Shown here: piece by piece, positions 25,337 to 37,310 of the stretch
Layout: every line of letters starts with the position of its first letter
Position numbering within the stretch: the first letter of the stretch is position 1
Position numbers and translations under genes: made by a program
Origin: Formicarius rufipectus
Lineage: Eukaryota > Chordata > Aves > Passeriformes > Formicariidae
Reading direction: 5' to 3'
Length of the DNA stretch: 64,000 nt
NCBI GenBank assembly: GCA_013399695.1
Contig: VXAU01000779.1
Coordinates: 496,633 to 560,632 of the forward strand
The notes under the pieces: model-generated
The model's database searches: none
Told to the model about the DNA's origin: nothing
What the model saw: only the letters and a program-made list of their open reading frames with translations

Positions 25337-27434
25337 TAGAAAAAATTGTGGTAAGGGACTTAAGCTTTCCATTTACTGCATATTGTGATTTGAACCCTTG
25401 ACAAGAATCATTGCTGTGAACAATTTAAATCTCTTCACATGATGCCAGTAAGGTCCATGAGGTCAGCCCAGCATGTGTTACAGTCCACAGAAGAGATTTC
25501 ATTAGCGGCAATGAGCTTTGAACCATCCTTGTTGTAACTCATCAGACAAAGGCTGGGAGAGGCTCTTTGAACCTTCAGGCACCTTTATGGAAGCAGGTTT
25601 TCAAACTGATCTGAATTTCCTCCAAAGAAGAAATGCATTTAAATGCAATTCATTGTGAACTATGCAGACTAACTTCTCACTCCCCTGGCCTCATCAGACA
25701 GATTAACATTTTCTGGAGAAGAGCAAAGGAATATGTAGACCTGGATCAGAAACTTTCCCCTTATTTATGTGAGATGGTACTCTTGCAACTGATGTGATAT
25801 TATTTCAGTAGAACAGTTAGAGACAGAGACACCACCACACCTGATACACCTTCCTTGAGTTTTCACAGGGATGTCACCTTCTGAATTCATCTCAGGCTTA
25901 TGGAAATCACCTGAAATATTGAGAAAGGGGAGAGATAACCCAGCAAACATAAAACCTGCATGGTCAAAGAGCAGCTGGTCATCCTCAAACCTCTGTCTGT
26001 TTTGCCACAAAGGGCACCCTTGTAGGATGGATATCTACACTATACAGGTGATACACAGAGCCCATAACCACTGGATCATTGGCTTCTTTATTTCTGGTGC
26101 ACTGCTGGATGGGCAAAAAAGTGTTACACCATGAGAAAGGAAATGAAAAATAAGTAATTTCTGTAGATTGTGAGAAACTCAGGAAAATTCTGACAAAGAC
26201 ACAGGAGATACCACTCTATATAGATCTGACACCATGTGTCTTTATTGGGGTCATCCACACGGGGATTCAATCAGGTTTTATGTAACACATGGGCTCAATC
26301 TGGTGAAATATAGAGCCTACAGAGACTCTTAAATCTCTACTTTTTCAATTCTCATGAAAAGATGTGAATTTCATGGGGTTTTTTCCCCTGTGTGTTAAAA
26401 AGACTGAAATGTTCAGCCCTAAAAAGCTGAAATGTATTTTAAGAGAGGAAATATGGATAGGACTGATACCTTTATTTTGAGCCTCAGTATCTTCAAATGG
26501 GTTTGTAGGACTTTCCAAATAATTATCTTACCAGCCTTCTAACTCAGAAAGTAACCATTTAATTAAATTATCTTGGAAAAAAACCAATCCTGACATCTTC
26601 ATCACAGGATTGCACTCTTCTCTATAGTCTGCAAATAAGTCCGATTATTTAACTTAATTAACTGATGTGGCATAACAACTTCAGTTTTATCAGTTGTGTG
26701 TTCTCTCCTAATCCAAAGGTCAAGACTGAGAAAGATGGTTGAAAAAAATGATCCTCTGCAACAATTTTTAACCCATCTGGCTGATGTTTTCCAGAAAGAT
26801 TTAAAATGTCTTAATTATTCCTTTCTCAGTTATGAAAGCCAAAATAAATTTAATAACTGAAGGTTATATTTGAGGGGGAGGGGGAACAAAAAACACAACC
26901 AACCAACCAACAACAACAACAAAAAAAAAACAAACCCAAACAAACAAAAAACCAAACCAACCAACCAAACAAAAAACCCTAAAACTGTTTAACTAAGTAA
27001 AAACTAACCTTCAAGAACTTTCTTTTAAACAAGAAACTACAGTTTAATGGAACAACATACTCTTAAACGAAACACCAGGACAAGAATTTCCACGAGTCTG
27101 GATGCGAAGTGTAGTTGTCTTTCCATGGGTGTTTGTTTAACTCGCAACTTCATCCCATCATGTGAAAAGCTCCTCATGATCTAACAGGTCCAGAGCAAAC
27201 TCCAAAGTCTTCTTCTGGGATATTCCATTTCATCTCCAGTTGCCCTTGTGGAAGTCAAACAGCTTAATTTGACTATAGAGCACATTGATTTAATAATTAT
27301 TAATTAAATATTATTAACATTTATATCTTGCTCTCCCTAGAAGCAGATGTAAAGAGACTGAGGAAGCTTCATTTCAAGTTCCTAGATTATTATGGAGTTA
27401 CAGTGCTTTCCACAAGTTCTCTTTTTAATATTCT
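25337..27434. other. AT-rich non-coding region
   Basis: No gene is supported. The only distinct element is the A/C-rich tract at 26888-26985. Confidence 0.6.
26888..26985. repeat. A/C-rich low-complexity tract
   Basis: About 100 bp of AACC, AAC and CAAA units with an internal A-run and no G or T after its first few bases. It may be made of several slipped simple repeats, or be the A-rich remains of an inserted element. Confidence 0.85.
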
Positions 27435-28152
27435 TGTGGTGGTGTTCACCCGGTGTCCACCCAAACCTCCAGCCCCCCCTTTCCCAAAGGGAAAGGAAAA
27501 GGAGAAAAGGCAAAAAACAGCTGAGAGATAATGGCAAAACAAACTCAAAGTGGCTAAATACTGAAATTTATTACTAAGAAGGTAAAAACTAAAACTAAAA
27601 TGTAAGAAATAAATCAGTTTTAAAAACACCTTTCTCTTCCCAGTCCTCCCTCTTCCCAGCAGTTCCAGGGAGCAGGGAATGGGGGTTTGCAGTGGGGTGT
27701 TGGTTCTGCCATTGCTCTTGTGCTGGGGGTCACCCCATGGGCTGCAGGGGGGTCTGTGCCCCCCGAGGGATCTCCAGGGGCTGCAGGGGGGGCACAGCTT
27801 TCAGTCCTTCCCCCCCTGCTCCAGTGTGGAGTCCCTTCTTCTCCTCCTCCTGCTCCCACCTTGGTCTCTGTGTTGTTCTCCCATGGCTGGAATTCCCAAC
27901 TGCCCCACACTCCTAAAGCCTGCACTCTGTTCTCCCAGAGCTGGGACTGGGATACTTAATGGTCTCCACTCTGTTCACCAGCAGGAGGTCCCTCCTGGCC
28001 CTGGCTGTCCTTGGCTCCATAGGACAGGAGAAGCTTCTGGCAGCTTCGAACAGAGACCACCCTGGAAGCCCCCCCTCCTACCAAAATGTGGCCACAGAAA
28101 CCTCTGACAATGCTCCACAAAAACACCTTCGAATAATTTGACTCCCATAGCA
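27435..28152 (-). mobile_element. Probable solo ERV LTR
   Basis: Read on the minus strand the block starts TGCTATGGGAGTC and ends CACCACCACA, giving the TG...CA ends of an LTR, at a length (718 bp) fitting an avian ERV LTR. A minus-strand AATAAA near 27571 lies about 130 bp from the 3' end, a normal place for an LTR polyadenylation signal. The interior has GC-rich CTGCAGGGGGG-type blocks I associate with avian ERV LTRs. The last 80 bp at this end match the start of a second copy at 63919. No clear target-site duplication is visible, so boundaries are approximate. Several open frames inside it are not genes. Confidence 0.65.
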
Positions 28153-31100
28153 GTTGCCATTTGTCTTTCTCGGAGCCTCCCAGCTGGTGATGTTCTCCCA
28201 TTCTAGAGAAACCATGAAGAAAGGGGACCTGCAAACATCACAGTTTCAGGGTTGAGTTTTCTGAGTGCAGTCCGTGCACTGCTTTGAGTTCTGTATCCAC
28301 AGCCAAAATCCAGTGGAGCTCTAAAGGTGGAAATCACATTTGGAGGCAACCAGAAACTGTGAGCTCAGAAGACCATGCAGTTGGCTCAGGGATATGTGGC
28401 TTTGTGAATTTTCCTTGCTCATCAAATTTGTTTAAAATACCACTGTGCTTTCTTGCAAAAAGGCCATTCCATCACAGGGGAAAAGAACACATTGAACAGG
28501 TGCAATTCTCAGGTATAATCAACATATCGAGTAAAATACACTCTTTAAAAGAGAAGAAAAACCTGGTGATATATGACTCCAACCACATTAGAGCCTTAAA
28601 CCTGGGCTCTTGAATTTCAGGAGTCTGAAGTAGACTTGTTCCTAAAATTATGACCGTCCCCCTTTGAACAGCTTGTGCTGAACTCTCTCAAATTGCCCCT
28701 AAAAGAAGGAAGATGTTTTATAGTGCTTTTTTTTTGGTTCTAAGGAGGCTCCAGAAACAGTAATCATTTGCAATGCAAACACTTGCAAAATCAGAGCAAT
28801 CTGCTCTGCTGTTCTGGTGTTGGACCCAGACCAAACGTCCAACCCACCCTGATGTAGGACCAGAAATCTGCTCCACTTCCTTGGTCATCCTGGGATCCTC
28901 CCCACCCTAAGCCATGCCAGTAAAATTATGTGTACATAAAAAAAGGAATATAATTTACTTTAGAAGTGGATCATACATTGCTTGTGGTTCTTGATTTAAG
29001 AATATAGTGGGGNCAGCTACCCAAGAAACTCTTTTCAAACTTGGCAGTCAACTGTAAAACTGAATTAGCACAACTACCACAGAGTAAATTCCAATGACAG
29101 TGAAGTAGGCAGAAGCATTTGAGAAGTCATGCTTTCAGGAAAGCCAATATATTCAGTGTAAGGAGCAGGAGTGATCTGACTGGTTAAATATAGTACAAGA
29201 ATCTAATTAAAATATAAGTGATATTTAGGTGTTTAATTCTTTACGTGTAGCTTGGGGGGTGTTTTACAGTTTAGAGTACATTTTTTGGGTAGAGCTGATA
29301 TGAGATTGGGAGTAATTATCAATAATGAATTGTATTTCCTAACTAACACAAGTATTGCAGTCTGTACTGCTTGACCTTAATCCCAGCTCACTACACCCAT
29401 TTCTCTTGCCATGTCAAAACACCTGGAACCAACCATTGTGTACTGATTTTTTCACCAGTGCACATCAATTTGTTAACAGCAGGACACAATGAAGAATTCG
29501 GAGAAACTAGAACATAACAGTGTGACTGACTCGGATGATGTGGGAAATTTATGACCCAAGAGATGGAGGCAACAATGACATCAAAATTACTTAAACCACA
29601 GCAATAAATTTGTTGAATTTGGAGGAACCTTAGTGAGTCTAAAGGAAACCTCAGTAAAAGAATAAGGAATCAATTCAGTTCACAGTTGGATACTCAATCT
29701 CACATGAGCTCACTGTGGCATGAACTGCAGTGCAATTCAATTTGTGGTGTCAGGGTACTCAGTTGTTGTAGATATTGATGTCCAGTGAGTGACTGAAGAC
29801 TCTTTTTTGCCTCATTAGTTACCCAAAGTCGCCACTCCTAGGACAGACACGGACATACTATTTTTTCTCTCTCATTCCAAGAGAGCACCTGTGAAAGGCA
29901 ATGTAACAAAAACCTTAGCATATTTAGCACATCAGTATATCTAATATGGATAATTCATCGGAAAAAAAATAGAAATAAAATAACCCACTGTGTTCATTTA
30001 GTCCTTGCCATATCTCACAGCACACTACAACAGGATAGGCTGTGTGCTCTGTATTTCACAGAGTATCTCCAGTGAATGAAAAACAGCACCCTTCATCCCA
30101 CCAAGCATGTGCAAATAAGCCCAGGAAAACAAAGGAGGCTCTCAGGATCCTGAGTGATAACTTTGGTGTGTTTGGCATTTTTGAAAGGGGTGTTTGTCCG
30201 GAGCAGGATGAAGGCTGGACAGACATGCAGCTGTGATTTCCAGGGAGGCTTGATGCATTGCAGTTGTGGGCTGGAGAGGAGAACAAGGTGGTGCCACAGA
30301 GATCAAGATTAAAGGTCCTGGAGCTGTTTAGCTTGGCTGGGATTCACTGCCAACTTGAGTGAATACTGATGTTTATTTTAACAGTTCTAGCTATGCTTTG
30401 TTTATGGCTCTAACATTTCACTAGTATTATTTCCTCCCCTCCCTTCAATTCTCCTTCCCACCATCTTCTTTTGACCCACTTCAGTTCTCTTTAACAGCTC
30501 ACAGGACATCTTTCCCATGAATTCTCATTTCCCAAGTGCTACCTTTGCCACTTTTTGTCACAGCAGAATCTCTAGGTCAATAAAGTGATCTCACATATGA
30601 GGCCAAATTATAGCAGTCAGTGTAAAAATTGTTCAGGTCAGGGTTAGTGAATGAAAACTTTCCTTAGCTCATAAATGAAATATTACAACAAGGAGGGTTT
30701 GTTGTTGTTTTGGGGTTTTTTCCCACAGTTTAGTGTGATATACTTTAAAAAAAAAGTCACTTGGGGAAGAAATTCAGTACAGGTAGCAACATCCTCCTGG
30801 TGTTTTTCACTCTGGGGTAGAAAGTTCAGCACTGGAGTCAATTCCGACACTGTTATATGTTGGCAGCATCATCAAAATCAATGAAGTCCCATCCATAATT
30901 TTAAAAAGTGAATTGAATTACCAAAAATCAGCTGCTCTGAAAATATGCATTAATGTTCACATCTTCAAATTTTAGACCTGAAAGACGAATAGTTACAGGC
31001 CAACAGTTTCTATGGCAACAGCTAATTTGGTGAGTAATCCAACAAACCAAACAACTGCACAGAAAATCACCAAAGATGCAATGAAAGTCAATAATTAACC

Positions 31101-33736
31101 AAACCCACACATAGGGGCACACTCACACAAGCTTTTCCCTGCATGTCTGAGCACAACATTATTTTAAAGGTATTTTAGCCATGGAAATTTTATAGGGAAA
31201 AGAACATTAATACATTTTCATACCAATATTAATTTGTCTGTCCAAGTGAACTTTGGAAAACAATTGTCTTTTTGTTTTCAAATGCCAAACACCAAGAATC
31301 AACTTTATCTATGTTCAAATAATTTCCTGCACAGGTTATATAACCCATACATAGGTGATATATTTAGGAATAGTATATAATAGATTTGCAATGTAGAAAA
31401 TGAAGAAAGAAAATAAATCATAGCTCAATTTTTGTAGTTTTTTTATGGGTGTAGAAAGATTTTTTTTAAAGCTCGAAAAGGAAGAAAATAACTTCATTTT
31501 TAATGAAATGTTAATTTTGGCTTTTTCCCTGTCTGTAATGACATAGTTTTCTACACAAATTATTGGATTTATGGTAAATTTTTCTTAGTTCTTATGATAG
31601 CACAGCATTAGTGGCGCTAACAATAAAGTAATTGCTGGCATTTATTTTATGGACATCGTACTAACAATATAATGAAGAGCTAAATATCCAAATATACGTC
31701 TAAAAAACTGACAAACACATGACAGGCACTTTTATCACCATAGTCACTAAATGGTGGCAATAACAGACAAGACCTGTGTCACCCCTTGCTGGAAACATGC
31801 ACAGGGCACAGCTCTTCAGCAGTCAGTCTTCGTGTTCTTACCCCGTAATTTTTCAGATCTGGGGCATATAAAGTAATAAAGTCCCTGTGTCCTACAGTAG
31901 ACGTATTGAAAAGGGGAATTATTACTAATATGAACAAAAGTAATTTCCAAATAAGCTGGTGGCACTGTGTAAGAGTACTCCATAGTCTAGAGCTCTATGT
32001 GGTGTGATTTAATATGGTTTTGATCACAACTCCTCTCTGTTGATGCTCACCAGGGATTTATCAGTAGGGATATGGAGTTTCAAGCAGCAGGTTTGGATTT
32101 GACTCTTATCAAATGAGTCTTGATAATTATGGGTTTGGGTTTGTTTTTTTCCCCAGAATTCACCAGTGTGTGGTTCCTTGTCCTACTTGCCTGAGAAGGA
32201 TGGGTTCTCTAGTGATTTGTTTGAGTGGAATGGAGGAATCTGACTCTTAATCCCCATCTGAATCTTTCCAGATTTGTGCCTCTACCTTAGGACAAAACTT
32301 GTACCAGAAAAGGGACGGAGCTTGATGATACACCACCCACCCTCACTGACCCCTTCAGAATTGTTCTTTTCTAGTGAAATTAAAAAGGTTTACCTGTAGC
32401 ACTCCTCAGAACCAAGATTTCAAGCACAGCAGGTCACACCTCAGGGCGCTGTTCTGAGTGCTTCATTAACCCAGTTTCTACAGATCTGTGTGTGGCTCAG
32501 GAACTTCAGAGAGTCTCCCTTACTCCTGCTGTGCAGTTCTGGCAGGGAATCAAATTTCCCTAAACTGCTTCTGAATTACTATTATGAACTTTTGCACTTA
32601 GTGAATGCGATCATTGTAATACAGAGTCATCATCTGCTGCAGTTAATTATGCAGACTGAATTTGCACATCTGCACTGGGTTATATAGCTTGGCTTCAGGC
32701 AGGTTGGTTGAGAGCTTCAGTAGATGGAAAATAGATTTGCTCTAAAGAGGTTGTTTTAAATTGGAATTGAAGAGTCTCTTGCTCTGTTTATTTTTTTTTT
32801 TTTTTATCTCCATGTATAATGCATGACCTGCCAGCACATAGTGCATGGCTTTTACTGCAGCTTTATTCTGCAGGATGCCATTCTTACAACTCAGAATACA
32901 CCCTAGGAGAGACAAGGGTAAGGTTTTTTCAGTTAAAGGATCTGCTTAGAAAACCAATTTCCCAAAGGCGATTATTAAATTAACTCAGCCTGGATGACCT
33001 TTGGACAATGCTGGAAAACTTTTCTTAATAAACTTATATCCCAGAAATAGAAAGCTTTTCATAATGTGAAGGAATTCCACTGATGCAACTTTCTTTAATT
33101 TGAGAAAAAGATAAGCTAATATTTTCCTTTAGGTCCTCTAAGGACTTCACCACTATTAACCTGCTTTAAAGAGGTGTTACTTGGGTTTGCTGCTGAAAAG
33201 TCTTCACTAAATAGATAGAAGAGATAGAAAAGGGGAAGAGAAGGACACAGAGAATGTTGCCAGCTGGACCAGAGCACAAAAAAAAAACAAGAAAAAGCAA
33301 GATGAGAACACCCAAGATGTAATGATATGACTTTAATCTTGGCGAAGCAAAAACCTCACAATTTGCAAATATTTGCAGGAATCACCTTTAAAACAAAATC
33401 CTGAGACCAACTCTATTTTCAGCAGTAAAAATAAAAGACTAAAAGGCCCAATATGTGCATGTATCTCCCATGAATCAAAGGATAAGACATATAGAGATTA
33501 TTTTGTCAGAGAGCTGAATGCAATCAGATTATTAATCTTCCATTTGATTTGATTAATTACACTTTTTTATTTTATTTTTTTTACTATGAGAAACTTTGTT
33601 TTCCCATTTTGCTAATTTTAAACAGGTTTCATCCTGCTGACTGAGTAGTCGTTATATCATTTATATCATTATATCATCATTTTATTTATATCATTAACTG
33701 TTCCCCCTAGATTAATTTTAGAGACATATTTTAATT
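28153..33736. other. AT-rich non-coding region
   Basis: No gene is supported. An ambiguous base (N) occurs at 29013. The blocks around 31380-31700 and 33480-33600 are AT-rich, repeat-free and contain homeobox-type TAAT motifs. A T-rich tract lies at 33563-33582 and an ATC/ATATC-rich patch at 33650-33705. Confidence 0.55.
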
Positions 33737-34237
33737 TCACTGTTTAACACTGGACTGGAATTTTGTGATTGGTTGTTGTAACATGTGGTTGGTGGCCTTT
33801 CCCTTTGAGCAGCTGATTTTTGGGCACATTATATTATTGTAAACAGTTTTCAACTGCCTGTGCTCTAAAACAGCTGCTTTACCAGCTGTTAATGGAGCCA
33901 TCACTGCTTCAAAGTGCCACTGCAGTTCTATAAGATCTGAATTTCTGTTCTCATATTTCAAGTGGTTTTGCTTCTGTGCTAAATTTTTTGAAGAGGCTTT
34001 GACCTGTGCTTTGACATACTCGACATTTCCTAAGTAAGTGGGTGGTTTTCGAGGTTTGAGCTGAGCAGATCTTACAGTTTTCATAGAATTTGATGTTTTC
34101 CAACCATTGGACTGCAGTCTAAAGTGTTGACATGTTTTCGGGAGCAAGGCAAGTGAAGATGATGAGAATGCATGTTTTTGGGAAAGTGGATAGGCAGGAA
34201 GAAAAAGCTGCTTAACTGTGCTCCTGTAGTATGGCTC
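33737..34237 (-). pseudogene. Unidentified 166-codon open frame, possible retrocopy
   Basis: The minus strand is open for about 166 codons with no ATG near its beginning, in DNA where stop codons are otherwise frequent. The translation is rich in Lys, Ser, Asn and Gln and includes LKPRKPPTYLGNVEYVKAQ and HFEAVMAPLTAGKAAVLEHR. It reads like a fragment of a real, possibly coiled-coil or cytoskeletal protein, but I do not recognise it. Downstream on the same strand are an AATAAA (33681-33686) and an A-rich tract (33563-33582), about 170 bp past the stop. That could be the worn 3' UTR and poly(A) of a processed pseudogene. It could also be a genuine internal or last exon, or chance. Confidence 0.3.
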
Positions 34238-37181
34238 TTAGTTTGTCACTGACAAGTCTAAACTGCAAACACTTGTTGAATTATGTTAAATTCTTAAGAT
34301 TTTGTAAATTAAAAACATAAGCACCATACTCTTCATGTCACTCTTCACTCTGGCTTCACTGCCACAAAACAGGGGCAGGGGAATTTTTTGAATTTTATTT
34401 TGTTATCTTCTATAAGGCTTTGTGGTTACTTTTATTTAAAAACTCTCAGTCATGTTTGATGCTTTTTGCATCTGAAAAAGTCAAAAATAAGTTTCCCTTT
34501 CCACTGAGCTTTGGTAATTTCTTCCAGGTCAGAAAAGGTCCTTGGAGAGCTTTATTTCTCTTTGCCAAGGACAACTGGAAATCTGCAGAACCCTGTGATG
34601 TGTAATGCCCAGACAGGAACAAACTCAGAGCACACACACCCTCGAGTTTGAAGGGAAGTAACAGGGAAACAGCAGCAAAGGAGCCCGGGGCTGTTTGCTG
34701 ACAGGAGTGGCTGGCAGGGTAGAGGCTGTGAATTATCACTCTTCTCAGGCCTTATCTTGCTGCCTGCACTCTGTCAAACTTCTGCTGAACTGGACAAGAG
34801 TCATGCTCTTTTAAGTCTGCCAATGCTGATGCCAAATAGACACCAAGCAGGCTTTGTTGTGCATCGTGCCTTCCCCCAAATGTGAGCCCAGTGAGCAACA
34901 GTTATGATGCTACACTTGCAGGCACTCACAAAAATATCTGATGTCGCCTTTGTTGTTGTTGTTGTTGTTTTTCAGCTTCAGAGAAATCAGATCCTAAGAG
35001 TTTTGGTTTGTTTTGCCATGGGGAAAAGTGCAGGTTTTCCAGGTTTTTTTTGCTCTGTTGTGCTCTTTGTTTCTCTCAGTGAATATGTTGAGTTTGGAGA
35101 ACCATCTTCATAGAGGGAGCTGAAGGGTCAGGGCTTGTCTTGTAGAAAAATGATTGCAATAATCTACTCAGCTATTCAACAATTAATTATCAATGTCAGA
35201 TACATCAACATAAATGAAAGGAGAGGGGAATTCAGCTGGTCAGGTATGATATCTCTACTTCTTTTACATCAAGGTTTATGACAATCTTCTCTGAAACCAC
35301 ACATCCAGATCTTCTGCTCAAAGCAGTGTCAAAAAAAATGTCCATATGCATTTTCAATACAGAGAAGTTAATTAATGCAAGGTAATCAGATATTAATTCA
35401 GCATTTTGACAGAATCACTGGAATTTGTGTGTGTGTGTTGTTGTGGTAAGTATATAAGACACTCACCCTGTGCAGGGCACCAGATGAGCCCTTCATAAGG
35501 TAGCAAAGTAACATAAAATAAACACAGAAAATTGTCTGGTGTCATCTCGGGGCCCAGTTAATGTTCTGTCATTAGCAGCACCACAAACAATTAGACTTAA
35601 AACTTCAACGCCTCACTTTAATTACCTTAGTGGTTGGATGGGGGTGTACAATTTGAATTTATTCAGGTGCCATTTAGACTAGAGGGGGGAAGCAAGTGTT
35701 TATAAATATAAAGTAATCTATGAACTCACTATAAACATGACACTTTAAGTAAGCATTTATTGAAAACCTTTTCCAATGAAGTTTGATCTGAAGCAGGTCA
35801 GAATTGATAAGGATCCTCTTGTAGAGGAGACCAATTCTTCACCTCTGCCTTAAAAAAACCCTTTTGACAGAAAGTTCTAGGACAGCCTGAGAGATGAGAG
35901 TTTTCAGCTGTGTCTCAGGCACTCTAAGAGCTGAGAGCAGTGCAGTGTTGAGGAAATATTGCCCATCTTTGAGCAGACTCAGGCAGCTCTCAGCTCGTTG
36001 CAGCCACAGGGTGCTCAGGTCCCACCCTGGAAGGCACAGAGTATCGTGAAGACTGGCATGAAAACACAGTGGAAGTGATGCTGAAACAGAAAAGCACATT
36101 GAAAGGGGAAAAAATAATGGAAATGGGCATGAAATCCTGATACATCCTTCTGCAAGAAGAAATAAAAGATACTGTAAGGTCGTTATCTGAATGCAAGGGC
36201 AGTGAAGAGGTTGCTGTCAATTGGTTTGTATAAATGGTTTCCTTCTAGCAAGCAGCTAAATTATAAATGTTCCTGAGGTTATAAAGCTCTTTGAAAGAAG
36301 CAAAACCAAAATGATGCAGCTGTGTGCCCTTCTCACACAAGTTCCCGAATTATTCAAATTAAGGAAAAGAAAAATGACACAAACAATTTTTCTGAGCAGA
36401 GATTAAGGACTTGAAATTTACTTACTGTAGAAGCAGAGCACAATCATGTAAGATACATGATCACAGGCTATAAATACTTCCAAGTTAATAATGAAAAATG
36501 GAATTATTTACCAGCTGTGTTAATAGACAGTCCCTGCAGCCTGTGGTGAGGAAAAAACCTAATGTTAAAGATTTATTATAAGTCTGAGAACTGTGTTTCT
36601 CTCTGAAAACTCATCCATTCCTATTGACAGCTGTCTCCCTTTCTGAAATGATATTTATTTGGATTTATTTATTGGAATTTGGATGCAGCACAGGCTATCA
36701 GACCAAAGATGAAAGAGCAGGGTGGAAAAGCATATTAGAAAACATGCAAGGTGGATCAAAATAATCAGAAATGAACGAGGGAAAACCAAAGGTCACCATA
36801 CAGAAATAGTACTTCTGTTTTTTTGTATCTGAGATTTTTATGTAATAATAGTCTTTTTTTTATTTGCCTTTATGTTCCTGTAATTTAATTAATTAATTAA
36901 TTTAAGCTCATCATAACCTTTTAGAATTGCCATTAAGCCAATGAAGATTATTTTTATTGTTATTATGGTTGTTAATGGGCTTTTATTATTTTATTATTAT
37001 TATTAATGTTAATATTCTCTTTATGTCTGTGGTGTGTTCTCTTTGTGCCCATAACAAGCATTTATGAACACCGACAACAGGGCGAAATAGACATTCACTT
37101 ATTTTAATTATTTTAATATCAGGATATGCGATAAAACAGTTCTTTTATGAGAAGAGGGAGTTATTAAATTAGTCCCAAGTA
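34238..37181. other. AT-rich non-coding region
   Basis: No gene is supported. A GTT run is at about 34952-34970, a short GT run near 35428, and a TTAA tandem at 36880-36904. Confidence 0.6.
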
Positions 37182-37310
37182 ATCACAGGATATTCTGAGT
37201 CAGGAGGCACCACCTGGGACCATCAGAGTCCAGCTCCTGGCCCTGCACAGGAGAGCCACAATAATCCCACCCCGTGCACCATCCAGAAGGATTATCATGG
37301 ATTAGGGGGA
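37182..37310 (-). mobile_element. CR1 LINE 3' fragment
   Basis: The plus strand reads ATCACAGGATATTCTGAGTC, then GAGGCACCACCTGGGACCATC, GAGTCCAGCTCCTGGCCCTG and CACAGGAGAGCCACAATAATCCCACCC in pieces. This is a familiar avian CR1 3' end read in complement. The 5' limit is indistinct. Confidence 0.75.

Noticed and set aside
24839..25339. A 166-codon plus-strand frame
   Set aside because: It lies in the CR1 3' region; the reading is a by-product of a GC-rich repeat.
27679..28234. Several open frames of 60-142 codons on both strands
   Set aside because: They fall in the probable solo LTR and have no viral or cellular domain.
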